Positions 34,475 through 43,718 of a stretch of DNA of 56,746 nt are shown one piece after another; positions within the stretch are counted from its first letter, which is position 1, and each line of letters opens with the position of its first letter. The position numbers and the translations under genes were made by a program. The notes beneath the pieces were generated by a model. It was not told the origin of the DNA and made no database searches. It worked only from the letters and a program-made list of their open reading frames with translations. The DNA comes from NIOZ-UU13 sp049287505 (GTDB lineage: Bacteria; Planctomycetota; Phycisphaerae; Sedimentisphaerales; Anaerobacaceae): assembly GCA_049287505.1 (NCBI GenBank), contig JBAQFY010000417.1, positions 1-56,746 on the forward strand, written 5' to 3'.

Positions 34475-35502
34475 TTTAACCAGCTAACTTTTCTACTGTA
34501 TTTGGCCAACAAAATCAGAAAAAAAGGCCCGCCCGCAATGGCTGTGATAACGCCTACCGGTAATTGGGCGGGCGCAACGATTATCCGGGCGATTGTGTCG
34601 GCGATGACTAAAAATATGGCTCCAATTATCGCACTAAGAGGCAGCAATTGACGGTGGTCGGGTCCGAATGCAAGACGCACTCCGTGAGGTATGATAAGAC
34701 CTACGAATCCTATTAGCCCGCTAAGGCTCACGGCAATAGCTGTTACAAAGGCTGCATAAGCAAAAGCAACTATCCTGGTTCTTGCCACATCAACACCAAG
34801 CCCTTTTGCCTCCTCCTGGCCCAGGGCCAGAACGTTTAACCTATGGCTGACAGTAAATAAAACGATTATCCCTGCCAGGATACAGCCTGCGCTGACCCAC
34901 AAAACGGATAAATCTCTTTCTGTTATATTGCCCATCAGCCAGAATATTGTCGAATGTACCTGTTCGCTTTTGGCTATGGATGTTAAGAACATTATTATTG
35001 CTGAGAAGAAAGCATTGACTACTACGCCGGCGAGCAGCAAACTTGTTACCTGTGATTTGCCTGTAAAATGCCCGATGTACCAGACCAGCCAGACCGTTAT
35101 AAGCGCTCCTGCAAATGCAAAAATCCCTATCGGCGAACCACCTAAGAAGTTCCATGTTACTCCTGACAGGACCGCTGCCATTACACCCAGTCCCGCACCA
35201 CTGGATATTCCAAGGATATACGGGTCGGCCAGTGGATTACGCAGGATAGCCTGTAGAACAACGCCCGAACAAGCCAGCGCTGCTCCTACCAGAGCAGCCA
35301 GAATCACACGGGGCAATCTAAAGCCAATAAAAATTTCGTAATCGATATTTTCACCAGGTTTCTGCCCCGGGCCGTCGAATACCCTTCCCATAGATATATT
35401 TTGTGTTCCAATCAAAGCGCATAAGCTCATTACAACCACCAGCACCACCAGGCAGATGGAGATTTTAATCGCCAATTCTTTTGCTGTTAAAAATTCAGCC
35501 AT
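34471..35502 (-). CDS. btuC: FecCD/BtuC-type ABC permease
   Basis: A 343-residue permease with about nine or ten membrane segments. Family landmarks are IGFRLPRVILAALVGAALACSGVVLQ near 68-93, NPLADPYILGISSGAG and LIGFVGLIIPHGVRL...DHR near the C-terminus, the ATPase-contact region. It forms the channel of a BtuCDF importer. Its ATG overlaps the preceding stop by one base (TAATG), showing translational coupling in the operon. Confidence 0.9.
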   Translation of the reverse strand: MAEFLTAKELAIKISICLVVLVVVMSLCALIGTQNISMGRVFDGPGQKPGENIDYEIFIGFRLPRVILAALVGAALACSGVVLQAILRNPLADPYILGISSGAGLGVMAAVLSGVTWNFLGGSPIGIFAFAGALITVWLVWYIGHFTGKSQVTSLLLAGVVVNAFFSAIIMFLTSIAKSEQVHSTIFWLMGNITERDLSVLWVSAGCILAGIIVLFTVSHRLNVLALGQEEAKGLGVDVARTRIVAFAYAAFVTAIAVSLSGLIGFVGLIIPHGVRLAFGPDHRQLLPLSAIIGAIFLVIADTIARIIVAPAQLPVGVITAIAGGPFFLILLAKYSRKVSWLK

Positions 35503-36218
35503 TAAACTACCTGAGCTGCTAAGTCAGCATAGAGAGCGGTTTTGCTGTTCTGGAGAGGTAGCAAATCGCAATAGTAAAAATGGTTTTCTCTTAAAACTAC
35601 TTCCCCTGTTTGATGTAATATCCTCTGTCGGAATATCGGCCCATCATATACAAATGAATGGAATTCTCCGTTTTCACCGCAAGGGTCAACGGTAGAAGAA
35701 AGTTCAGATAAAAAATGTTCGTCAAATGTCCTGCCAATAAACTTTTTATCGAGAAAATTCGAGTCAATGCAGGTAATAACCGCTTTGAAGCTCGAATCTA
35801 TGAATTCGTGAGCAAGTTCAGCAGTATTTCTTTTCCAAATGGGGAATATTCCTTTCATTCCTATCTTCGATAGATTATCTTCCCGATATTTTCTTAGGTC
35901 TTCCAGGAATATGTCTCCGAAAACGATGGAGGATATACCGGTGGACGGGTATTTTGCCATGACCTCCCGCATTTTAAGCTCATATTGTTCGTTGGTAATG
36001 TCCTTTGTAATAAACACTTTCTCAAGGGGTAATCCCAGAGATTCTGCCTGCATTTCGAGCAGAATAGTCCTTACACCATGCATACTGATTCTGTCAAAGT
36101 CCTGTGTTATTGTTGTCAGCAGGGACACGATTTCATAGCTTTTGGTTTTCTGAAGTTCATAAAGGGCTAATGCGCTGTCTTTACCTCCACTCCATGAAAC
36201 TATCGCTTTTTCCTTCAT
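35502..36218 (-). CDS. PP-loop ATPase, Dph6/MJ0570-like
   Basis: A 238-residue ATP-pyrophosphatase of the adenine nucleotide alpha-hydrolase fold. The PP-loop SWSGGKDSALALYEL is at 8-22 and the family segments MHGVR, GDIFLEDLRKYRE, GIFPIWKRNT and VDPCGENGEFHSFVYDGPIF follow. Eukaryotic and archaeal relatives make diphthamide, which bacteria lack. In bacteria, relatives occur beside BtuCDF genes, and a role in cobamide handling or amidation is suggested by position only. Gap of five bases to btuF and one-base overlap with btuC. Confidence 0.85.
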   Translation of the reverse strand: MKEKAIVSWSGGKDSALALYELQKTKSYEIVSLLTTITQDFDRISMHGVRTILLEMQAESLGLPLEKVFITKDITNEQYELKMREVMAKYPSTGISSIVFGDIFLEDLRKYREDNLSKIGMKGIFPIWKRNTAELAHEFIDSSFKAVITCIDSNFLDKKFIGRTFDEHFLSELSSTVDPCGENGEFHSFVYDGPIFRQRILHQTGEVVLRENHFYYCDLLPLQNSKTALYADLAAQVV

Positions 36219-36223
36219 ATAAT

Positions 36224-37147
36224 CTACCTGATTCGTTGTGTGGTTTCGTTGCTTTTTATAGATTTATCCGGGTGTAAGCAATGGCCGACCATTTCTACGC
36301 CTTGTGGCAATCTTGGTCCTAATCTTAACACAGTGTCCGAATCGACAACGTGAATTTTATTGTCTTTGACGGCCGGTAAACTCGCCCGTTTGCTCCAAAA
36401 AATTTCTGCTTGCTGTTGCTGCCGGCCGATGTCGGTTTTTCCCATCGAAGTTTGGATTATAACTTCAGCATTGCAGGCAAGAAGCTCTTCAGTGCCTATA
36501 GGTGGATATTGTTGAATAGTAGGGCCAATAGCGTTTTCTCCGCCGAGAAGCTCGATAAGTTCGTTGATAAAGGTATTTCTGCCTGCCACTCGTAAAGGCT
36601 CTGTCTGTACTACCCACAATACCTTCGGCTTGCTGGTTGAGCTATATTTCGATTTCAAATAGTTCAATTGACCCTTGATTTGTTCGATGAGTTCGTCAGC
36701 CCGCTGTTTGCAGCCTGTGGCGATGCCGATTTTTTGAGCTGCCGTGAAGAGTTCTTCAATCTTCTCTATCTTCAGAGCTAAAACCCGGTAGCCCAGCCTT
36801 TTCAAGCTATCAGCAATCCTTTTTTGCTGTTCAATCTGCAACGTAACCACCAGGTCCGGCTTGGCAGCTATCACCGCTTCAGTATCCGGCTGCCAAAAGG
36901 TTCCTACCTTTGTTTTTTTTTGCGCTGCCGGTGGATAATCACTGTCGAGTGTTACACCAACGATTTTATCGTCAAGCCCGAGCGCAAATAGAATTTCTGT
37001 AAGGCTCGGTGCAAGCGAAACAATTCTATTGGGATTATTCGGCAGCGGAGAAGTGCCTCGGTTTTGAGCCTGTTGAGTACCGAATATTACAAATCCTACG
37101 CCGGCCAGGCACAGGATTATCAACAATAGCCACCACCACTTATTCAT
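36224..37147 (-). CDS. btuF: cobalamin-type substrate-binding protein (BtuF-like)
   Basis: A 307-residue periplasmic binding protein. A signal anchor is at 4-22 (WWLLLIILCLAGVGFVIF), then the helical-backbone metal receptor fold: RIVSLAPSLTEILFALGL near 42-59, VVGVT, PDLVVTL, and C-terminal KRASLPAVKDNKIHVVDSDTVLRLGPR. The text RIVSLAPSLTE is the BtuF-type start. It captures corrinoid for BtuCD. Its ATG overlaps the mutL stop (TAATG), an unusual operon partner. Confidence 0.87.
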   Translation of the reverse strand: MNKWWWLLLIILCLAGVGFVIFGTQQAQNRGTSPLPNNPNRIVSLAPSLTEILFALGLDDKIVGVTLDSDYPPAAQKKTKVGTFWQPDTEAVIAAKPDLVVTLQIEQQKRIADSLKRLGYRVLALKIEKIEELFTAAQKIGIATGCKQRADELIEQIKGQLNYLKSKYSSTSKPKVLWVVQTEPLRVAGRNTFINELIELLGGENAIGPTIQQYPPIGTEELLACNAEVIIQTSMGKTDIGRQQQQAEIFWSKRASLPAVKDNKIHVVDSDTVLRLGPRLPQGVEMVGHCLHPDKSIKSNETTQRIR

Positions 37148-39006
37148 TAGGTTCTCTTGAACTGCTTTTCCAAATCGCTTATTGAAAATTTTATTGTGGT
37201 AGGCCTGCCATGCGGACAGCGGCTTGAGGACTCGGCGTTTACTTTATCCAAAAGCAGTTGTTCTATTTCGCTGTCTGTTAGTCTTTGGCCGGCCTTGATT
37301 GCCGCCTTACAAGCAGCCATATTCAAAACCTCGTCGAGTAATCTTTCGCTGTCAAGGTTTGTGTCCTTACGGTCGAGCAAGTCGATTAAATCCTGGACAA
37401 AATCAAGCGGGTCGGCCTTTGAAAGTAAGGTGGGAAAGGCCTGGATAGCCATAGTCTTGGGCCCAAATGGGACAAGCTCGATTCCTAATTTTTCGAGCAA
37501 TTCGGCATTGGTTTTAAGTGCATCAGCGACAGAGGGGGTAACCTCAAAGCTTTCAGGTACCAGCAGTTTCTGCGATTCGAGCTTGCTTTTTTGTATTCGC
37601 CTGCACAAATCTTCGTATATTATCCTCTCATGAAGCGCATGCTGGTCGATGATATTAAATCCATCATCAGTTTGTACCACAATGAAACTGTCGTGTATTT
37701 GCAGAAATTTTCTTTCTTCCGGGCGAATCGCCGGCGCAGGTTGGCTCGTCTCGGCGAAGGCCGTAGGGGCGCTGGTGTGGCTTTCGGGTATCTGTCCGGT
37801 AGAAGGGCGCAGCGCGGCGAGGTGCTGTTTTGATTTATAGCTGAATTGTTCTTGCGTTTGGACCGGTCTGTGCTTTTTGAAAAATTCAGCCATTGCATCA
37901 GAAATTGCCTGACTTCTATAGCCTGTTGGTGGGCTGCCCTGGCTTCCAGGCAAGTTTGCCGGCCTCGGCAGTATTGCCTGCGTCTGGAGGTCTGTGCCCA
38001 ACAGCTTTTCCCGAAGGCAGCCTAAGATTTGTGAATGAACCAAATTGGCATTATAAAAACGCACCTCAATTTTTGTTGGATGCACGTTCACGTCATAGTC
38101 TTCGTATGGCATTCGAATAAACAAAAAGACGACGGGGAATCTGTTAGGCTCCAGAAGGCCGCGATATGCCTCTTTTATTGCGTGCGAGATAAATTTGTCG
38201 CGGATGAATCGGCCGTTTAGAAATATATATTGAAATTTATTACTTGTTCTTGAAATGCTCGGTTTGCCCATCAAGGCCAGGGTATATAATCCCTTTTCAT
38301 TGCTTTCGGCCTCAATCAGATTTTCGGAAATCCCGCCTGGTGGCATCGGAAACAGCTCAGCTATGCGCTGGCGAAGACTATCTTTATTAGATAGCCGACA
38401 AAGCTCTCTGCCATTGTGTATCAGCGTCAAATCCAGCCCCTGCTTGTTGCCGGCAGGGGCATTTGCTAATGCAATGCGCGTGAACTGCTCGGTGATGTGG
38501 CCCATTTCAGTGTTGGCGGTTCTGAGAAATTTCCGCCGGGCTGGTAATTTATAGAAAATGTCCCTGACTTGGGTTGTAGTGCCGTAATCGCCGCTGCAGG
38601 GGCTGACGCTGCTCTTTTTGCCGCAATCAATCTCAACGCAATTAGCCCCGGCTTGACCTTTTGTTCTGCTTGTAGCCCTGACTTGCGCAACCGAGGTGAT
38701 ACTTGCCAACGCTTCGCCTCGGAAGCCAAGCGTCGATATGCCAAGCAAATCTTTGCTTGTTTTGATTTTGCTGGTGGTGTGCGGCTCGAATGCACGCCCC
38801 AGGTCCTCGCCGTCCATTCCGCAGCCGTTATCGGCAACCGATATTAGTTTTCGGCCTCCGTCTTCGATAGATACCGTTACTTTTGTTGCCCCCGCATCGA
38901 TGCTGTTTTCCATCAGCTCCTTTACCACGCTTGCAGGCCGTTCAATCACCTCACCGGCTGCAATCATATTAACCATATTCTGGTCAAGTTCTTTTATCTG
39001 TCCCAT
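37147..39006 (-). CDS. mutL: DNA mismatch repair protein MutL, endonuclease type
   Basis: A 619-residue MutL. The GHKL ATPase motifs are ELMENSIDAGA (30-40), DNGCGM (59-64) and TLGFRGEAL (92-100). The C-terminal domain has DQHALHERIIYE (the DQHA-x2-E-x4-E metal motif) with ACKAAIKAG and CPHGRPT, so it is a nicking MutL as in most bacteria lacking MutH. The start at 39006 fits the family text MGQIKELDQNMVNMIAAGEVI; a longer frame upstream has no homology-like sequence. MutS is not in the window. Confidence 0.96.
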   Translation of the reverse strand: MGQIKELDQNMVNMIAAGEVIERPASVVKELMENSIDAGATKVTVSIEDGGRKLISVADNGCGMDGEDLGRAFEPHTTSKIKTSKDLLGISTLGFRGEALASITSVAQVRATSRTKGQAGANCVEIDCGKKSSVSPCSGDYGTTTQVRDIFYKLPARRKFLRTANTEMGHITEQFTRIALANAPAGNKQGLDLTLIHNGRELCRLSNKDSLRQRIAELFPMPPGGISENLIEAESNEKGLYTLALMGKPSISRTSNKFQYIFLNGRFIRDKFISHAIKEAYRGLLEPNRFPVVFLFIRMPYEDYDVNVHPTKIEVRFYNANLVHSQILGCLREKLLGTDLQTQAILPRPANLPGSQGSPPTGYRSQAISDAMAEFFKKHRPVQTQEQFSYKSKQHLAALRPSTGQIPESHTSAPTAFAETSQPAPAIRPEERKFLQIHDSFIVVQTDDGFNIIDQHALHERIIYEDLCRRIQKSKLESQKLLVPESFEVTPSVADALKTNAELLEKLGIELVPFGPKTMAIQAFPTLLSKADPLDFVQDLIDLLDRKDTNLDSERLLDEVLNMAACKAAIKAGQRLTDSEIEQLLLDKVNAESSSRCPHGRPTTIKFSISDLEKQFKRT

Positions 39007-39537
39007 AGTTGTCTTATTGTATTCGTTTCTTTGTGGAATTCCAGTATTTCGTTGTTGGAGAGACGGATTTAAACAGATAAACACATATTTATTAATACGA
39101 AAAGATATTGGGGGAATTCCAGAGGACAAAAGACATTGCTCAATATAATAAATCAATAAGTGAGTTCACAAGAACGTATTTATCTACTTTTTTATCTACA
39201 GGGAATGAAAAATTAACATCAGCGATGGCACTTCTTTTCGCGTCCATGCGTACCGAATCCAATATCCAATGATTTTTCTAATGTGCCTAAATCCGGGGAA
39301 TGAAGGATCACCCCCTTTCGCCCCGCGACTTAAGTGTTGCATATCCGCATAAAAAATAACATCGCGAAGCGATACCCTCAATCGCCATAACACCAGCGCA
39401 CGGAGAACAAAATGGGACTTTCTCCTTTGGATTTGGCAATTTTTAGAGATTATAACCCTGCCATAGTGATGGCAGGGCTAATCGAAATAACCGGAAAAAA
39501 GGTTGTGAACAAAATAAGTTGCGGATAATATCAAAAA
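39007..39537. other. intergenic space before RAYT gene
   Basis: About 530 bases between mutL (minus) and the transposase gene (plus). One REP-type hairpin lies at 39456-39477; a G/C-rich patch with AACATCGCGAAGCGATA words is near 39360. The minus-strand frame at 39196-39393 has no family resemblance and is not called. Confidence 0.5.
39456..39481 (-). repeat. REP-like hairpin upstream of RAYT
   Basis: Perfect 9-bp stem CCCTGCCAT/ATGGCAGGG with a 4-base loop, followed by CTAA. Read on the minus strand it begins TTAGCCCTGCCAT, matching the hairpin beyond the transposase gene, so the two face each other in inverted orientation. Confidence 0.75.
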
Positions 39538-39993
39538 ATGATGGGAAAAATAATTGGTTATATGATTACCTGGACTACCTACGGAAGCTGGCTGCAGGGC
39601 GACGAAAGGGGATATGTAAAAAATGGTAAAATCCTTGCGCAAAACGATAAATTAAAATCGGCAAATCAAAGGCAGCAAAAATATCCGAAGGTCAAACTTA
39701 ATTCAGAACAAAAACAAATTGTTGAAAATACAATTATCGAAGAAGCCCAGAGAATAAATCACAAAATATTTGCGATAGCGGTTTGCTCAAACCATCTGTA
39801 TATAGTCGCTGGAGTTTCCGAAGGATCAATCGAACAGGCTGTTCATCGATATAAATATTCAGCAACTTTGGCACTGCGTAAATTCGGCAGTCATGGCAAA
39901 ATCTGGTCAAAGGGATTTGATAAGAGATTCTGTTTCACGGATAAAGAACTTGAAAACAAAGTCAGATATGTGCGAAGTCATAATAATGGTTAG
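39538..39993 (+). CDS. REP-associated tyrosine transposase (RAYT, Y1 type)
   Basis: A 151-residue IS200-like single-strand transposase of the RAYT group. It opens with IIGYMITWTTYGSWLQGDERGYVKNG and ends with LWS-type text (KIWSKGFDKRFCFTDKEL...YVRSHN). The nuclease HUH motif would be in CSNHLYIVAGV, where the second His is replaced by Tyr, so activity may be weakened or changed. The candidate catalytic Tyr lies in AVHRYKYSATLAL near 103-115. REP hairpins lie on both sides, and the gene's own TAG stop is the first TAG of the downstream hairpin. Either of two adjacent ATGs could be the start. Confidence 0.9.
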   Translation: MMGKIIGYMITWTTYGSWLQGDERGYVKNGKILAQNDKLKSANQRQQKYPKVKLNSEQKQIVENTIIEEAQRINHKIFAIAVCSNHLYIVAGVSEGSIEQAVHRYKYSATLALRKFGSHGKIWSKGFDKRFCFTDKELENKVRYVRSHNNG

Positions 39994-40014
39994 CCCTGCG
40001 ACCACGTCGCAGGG
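39990..40014 (+). repeat. REP-like hairpin at the RAYT stop codon
   Basis: TTAG followed by a perfect 9-bp stem CCCTGCGAC/GTCGCAGGG with a 3-base loop. The transposase stop codon TAG is part of this sequence. The stem differs from the upstream copy by compensating changes (CCAT/ATGG to CGAC/GTCG), which indicates selection for pairing. Confidence 0.75.
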
Positions 40015-40069
40015 TTTGAAAAACCTAATCGGAAAAGATGACCCCGCCATGCGGCAGCGGAAATTATAA

Positions 40070-40095
40070 CCCTCCCATGCTGATGGCAGGACTAA
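40070..40095 (-). repeat. degenerate third REP-like hairpin
   Basis: CCCTCCCAT/ATGGCAGGA with a 4-base loop and two mismatches, followed by CTAA, in the same orientation as the copy at 39456. It lies just upstream (3' side) of the CocE-type gene. Confidence 0.55.
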
Positions 40096-40133
40096 ACAAA
40101 TTTAAATTTTATATGTCAAGGCAGAATTAAGCT

Positions 40134-41879
40134 TTAGTCATTCTTTTCTGAATTCGGCACCAAAGGCAAAATAATTCGTGTTGCATGATTGACCCCATGG
40201 TATATAGTCTGTTTGGCAATGGCCAGCCTCGCATCAGCATTCTGGTCAAATGGTGTGTTGTGGTTACGGTCGTAATTTGGAAAGTCTGAACTGGTGATGT
40301 CAAAGCGGATTTGATGACCAGGCAAGAAAGCATTTGATGTGGGATTCATCCGGATTTTGTACTTTATTACTTCGCCGGGTTTGATCAGATTTGGTTTGTC
40401 GAATCCATTCCTATACCTTGCCCGCACAATGCCCGAGGAAACATCCCGTGCCAGGCCCTCGGGGGCGACATCTATCAGCCGCACGAACCAGTCCGTATCA
40501 GGAGCCGATGATGCTGCATAAAGCTCAACCATCGGATTGCCCGTTACTTCAATTCGTTCGGTTAGTGGTTCGGTTTGATAGACAAGTATGTCCTGCCGAT
40601 TGGCCAGCGGTCGTTGATCTGCAGGTCTGGGGCGTTGTGCCCCGTATGGCGTAGGAACGGGGTCCTTTGGGTCGTAAACATACGTGTCGGTATTGGAATA
40701 TTCCGGTCTTTCAATGACAAGCTTTCCATCACCGCTCGGGGTGTTAGCGTGCCCTTCACTAGTCAGATACAGGATTCTGTCTTTGGTTCGCTGTAGTGGC
40801 CAGTGAGGTTCATCCCGCCACTTGTTATCGCCCATCATGAAAATCCTCACCGGTGGCTCTTTATCGACGCCGTTTTGCTTGCCTTTGAGCCAGTAATCGA
40901 ACCAGGCGATTTGCAGGGCGATTTTGTCAACAGCAGCGTTTGGGCCGAAGTCGATGGTGCCGAAACGCCGACCAGTGGACCCGTGGCTCCAGGGGCCAAT
41001 GATAATCCGCGAGCCTGTTCGGGCGGTCTGGGTCTTAGCTTCTTTGACCATCGTTCGGAAGAGTAGCATATCACCATTAGCGTGGTCATACCAGCCGACG
41101 ATGTCAAGGTTCGGAACTGAGACATCTTTGCACCCTTCATCAAGTTTCCATGGGTCGAGGTGTGGATTTTTTAGCCAGGACTTGACAGCATCGGTCTCAT
41201 AACCGAAAAAATCTTCAGGCAGTTCCAGCCAGGGGAGCCAATTGAGCCACTTCTGCTCTTCTTCCTTCCACAGTTTTTTGTGTTCCCACGCGGTATGCAC
41301 ACCGGGTAGGTTTTCCCGTCGGCGCATATCGACTGCCATCGACGCCCACCACTGTAAACGAAATCCAGGACGAATTGTGCATGGATTTTCTCCATACCAT
41401 ATTTGGGCTGGAATACTGCAAGCGGACATAGCCATAAGCGATGGGGGACGCAATGGCGCAAGGCGCCATTGCAGAAACGCAGGATAGGAAGTCCCCAAAG
41501 TTCCCACTTTGCCATTGGAGCCAGGCAGCTTGGCGGCCCATTCGACGGTGTCGTAGCCATCCTCGGCATCGTGCGTTTTGAACCGCCACATCGACTCAAA
41601 TTTTCCTTCGGAGTCATACCTGCCACGAACATCCTGGCTAACCACGATATAACCGGCCTTGACGTACCGGTCGAAATTACCACCTTTACCGTATGGTGTG
41701 CGGTGCACCAGCACAGGATAAGGTCCGCCCCTGTCTGGCCGATAAACATCCGCCCGCAGAATGACTCCATCCCGCATCTTGACGGCCATTTCCTGTTTTT
41801 TGGCGCAGCCTCCAACAAAAGCGGTGAAGCTGATCGTAACTATAACGGTGTTTAACTTTATTAGCTTATTAGAGAACAT
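40134..41879 (-). CDS. CocE/NonD-family hydrolase, lipoprotein
   Basis: A 581-residue alpha/beta hydrolase of the X-Pro dipeptidyl-peptidase/cocaine esterase family. The signal peptide ends in a lipobox (FVGGC, Cys near 25). The substrate-domain text MRDGVILRADVYRP is near 35-48, the nucleophile Ser lies in GTLGTSYPAFLQW (the GxSYxG position, with Pro and Ala for the usual Gly), and a C-terminal jelly-roll ends with FLPGHQIRFDITSSDFPNYDRN. It probably cleaves acyl or peptide bonds in the periplasm; the substrate is unknown. It is a stand-alone gene downstream of gpmI. Confidence 0.88.
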   Translation of the reverse strand: MFSNKLIKLNTVIVTISFTAFVGGCAKKQEMAVKMRDGVILRADVYRPDRGGPYPVLVHRTPYGKGGNFDRYVKAGYIVVSQDVRGRYDSEGKFESMWRFKTHDAEDGYDTVEWAAKLPGSNGKVGTLGTSYPAFLQWRLAPLRPPSLMAMSACSIPAQIWYGENPCTIRPGFRLQWWASMAVDMRRRENLPGVHTAWEHKKLWKEEEQKWLNWLPWLELPEDFFGYETDAVKSWLKNPHLDPWKLDEGCKDVSVPNLDIVGWYDHANGDMLLFRTMVKEAKTQTARTGSRIIIGPWSHGSTGRRFGTIDFGPNAAVDKIALQIAWFDYWLKGKQNGVDKEPPVRIFMMGDNKWRDEPHWPLQRTKDRILYLTSEGHANTPSGDGKLVIERPEYSNTDTYVYDPKDPVPTPYGAQRPRPADQRPLANRQDILVYQTEPLTERIEVTGNPMVELYAASSAPDTDWFVRLIDVAPEGLARDVSSGIVRARYRNGFDKPNLIKPGEVIKYKIRMNPTSNAFLPGHQIRFDITSSDFPNYDRNHNTPFDQNADARLAIAKQTIYHGVNHATRIILPLVPNSEKND

Positions 41880-41987
41880 TGTCTAATATCCTTTTGTTCA
41901 AATATGAATAGTGCTTTTTATGCTGTGCAGTCCTGAATCGGCTGCATAATGCCACTGGCTTTTATGAGTCTTCTTTTGTGTTTTGGT

Positions 41988-43562
41988 TTAGCTTTTTAAC
42001 AGGCTTTGGCCGGTCATTTCCTCGGGCTGCGGCAGGTCCATAATTTGCAGTAGTGTCGGCCCTATGTCGGCTAATCTGCCGCCTTCGCGTAGCTTGCTGT
42101 TTTTGTAGCGTTCGTCGAATACTATCAGCGGCACATCGCCGACGGTATGAGCGGTGTGGGGCTGATTCTTTTCCGTATCCCACATTTTCTCAAAATTACC
42201 GTGGTCGGCGGTGATTATTGCTGCCCCGCCCAGTCTCTTGACCTTGTCCAATATCCTGCCCACGCATTCATCAACCGCCTCAGCCGCTTTTATTGCTGCG
42301 GACAATACACCGGTATGGCCGACCATATCCGGATTGGCAAAATTGACCACAACCACGTCATATTTGTTCGAATCAAGTCTTTCTAATACAACCTCGTCAA
42401 CCTCATAAGCGCTCATCTCAGGCTTTAAGTCGTATGTTCGCACCCGCGGCGAAGGCACAATCTGCCTGTCTTCGCCTGGAAAGGGCTTTTCGGTATAATC
42501 ATTGAAAAAGAAAGTAACATGCGCGTATTTTTCCGTCTCGGCGCAGCGAAATTGCCTCAAACCCAGAGAGCCCCAGTACGCCCCTAATATATTTTTCATT
42601 TTCAGCAGCTTTGGAAATGCCACCGGTGCAGGTATCGTTGCGTCATATTCGGTCATACAGACGAAATATATGTCCGGTTTGCTCGTTCTGGGAAATTCTT
42701 TAAAGTTAGTCTCGACAAATGCTCGGGTAATTTCTCGGGGCCTGTCGCCGCGGAAGTTGAAGAATATTACCCCGTCGCCGTTGTTGATAGTGGCCAGCGG
42801 CTCATTGTCTTCATTGACAATGCACGTCGGCTCGATAAATTCATCAGTTACTTCTTTTTCATAACTTTTGGCAACCGCCTCTGCCGGATTAGCTGCTTTG
42901 ATACCTTTGCCTATCCTCATACATTCGTAAGCCTTTTGCACACGGTCCCACCGGCTGTCGCGGTCCATCGCATAGAATCTGCCCATAACACTTGCAATTT
43001 TGCCCACGCCTATTTCCTTTGCCTTTTTTTCGATTTCAGCTATGTATCCTGCTCCGCTGTCCGGGGGTGAATCCCGGCCGTCCGTGAATGCGTGGATAAA
43101 AACGTCCTTTACGTCGTTTCTTTTTGCCAGCTCGAGCAGGCCGTAGAGCTGTTCTAACAGCGAGTGTACTCCGATGTCGCTGCACAGGCCCATAACATGC
43201 ATTTTGCCGTTGTTGTCTTTTACGAATTTGATTAGATTGCGGAATTCTTCATTCTCAAAGAAAGAGCCGTCGAGAATAGTTCTGCTGATTCTTACGGATT
43301 CCTGTGGGACGATTCTGCCGGCGCCGATATTTTGATGTCCCACTTCGCTGTTGCCCATCGTTCCGTTCGGCAGCCCCACGTCTTCGCCGCTCGTGTGGAT
43401 GAGGCAGTTTGGGTGCTCGGACATCAGCATATCATCTACCGGTGTATTTCCACACTTGATGGCATTATATTTATCTTCATCCGGATTTGGGTTATACCCC
43501 CATCCATCGCGGATGATTAGTGCGAACGGCTTATTTTTCAAAATCACTTTTTGTTTCGCCAT
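41988..43562 (-). CDS. gpmI: 2,3-bisphosphoglycerate-independent phosphoglycerate mutase
   Basis: Interconverts 3- and 2-phosphoglycerate with a two-Mn active site of the alkaline phosphatase fold. The N-terminal metal motif is LIIRDGWG near 15-22, the phospho-Ser in MGNSEVGHQNIGAGRI near 70, and IITADHGNFEKMWD near the C-terminus. The chosen ATG gives 524 residues; a TTG start 18 bases upstream is possible. GAAAGG stands ten bases before the ATG. A consensus-like promoter (43646-43674) lies upstream. Confidence 0.96.
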   Translation of the reverse strand: MAKQKVILKNKPFALIIRDGWGYNPNPDEDKYNAIKCGNTPVDDMLMSEHPNCLIHTSGEDVGLPNGTMGNSEVGHQNIGAGRIVPQESVRISRTILDGSFFENEEFRNLIKFVKDNNGKMHVMGLCSDIGVHSLLEQLYGLLELAKRNDVKDVFIHAFTDGRDSPPDSGAGYIAEIEKKAKEIGVGKIASVMGRFYAMDRDSRWDRVQKAYECMRIGKGIKAANPAEAVAKSYEKEVTDEFIEPTCIVNEDNEPLATINNGDGVIFFNFRGDRPREITRAFVETNFKEFPRTSKPDIYFVCMTEYDATIPAPVAFPKLLKMKNILGAYWGSLGLRQFRCAETEKYAHVTFFFNDYTEKPFPGEDRQIVPSPRVRTYDLKPEMSAYEVDEVVLERLDSNKYDVVVVNFANPDMVGHTGVLSAAIKAAEAVDECVGRILDKVKRLGGAAIITADHGNFEKMWDTEKNQPHTAHTVGDVPLIVFDERYKNSKLREGGRLADIGPTLLQIMDLPQPEEMTGQSLLKS

Positions 43563-43645
43563 AAAAAAAGAACCTTTCAATCAATAGCAACAAAGACGAG
43601 GCATTACCTTGTCCTCACCATAGAGTTCATACGAATTAGGTTAAT

Positions 43646-43674
43646 ATGATATGAGGCTGCGTTTAATATGTCAA
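43646..43674 (-). promoter_or_regulatory. sigma70-like promoter of gpmI
   Basis: On the minus strand TTGACA (43674-43669) and TATCAT (43651-43646) with a 17-base spacer. Transcription should begin near 43639, about 77 bases before the gpmI ATG. Confidence 0.55.
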
Positions 43675-43718
43675 ACATTTAGAGAAAACGCTTCAAAAAC
43701 AGGTTAGGCCGGACTCAA

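Noticed and set aside
39007..39156. Longer mutL start
   Set aside because: The 50 extra residues do not look like MutL; the family start MGQIKELDQ fits at 39006.
39007..39160. Cobalamin riboswitch before the mutL-btu operon
   Set aside because: No B12-box-like sequence was found there or upstream of acs genes.
39196..39393. 65-aa minus-strand frame between mutL and the RAYT
   Set aside because: No ribosome binding site, no recognisable sequence, and composition of a spacer.
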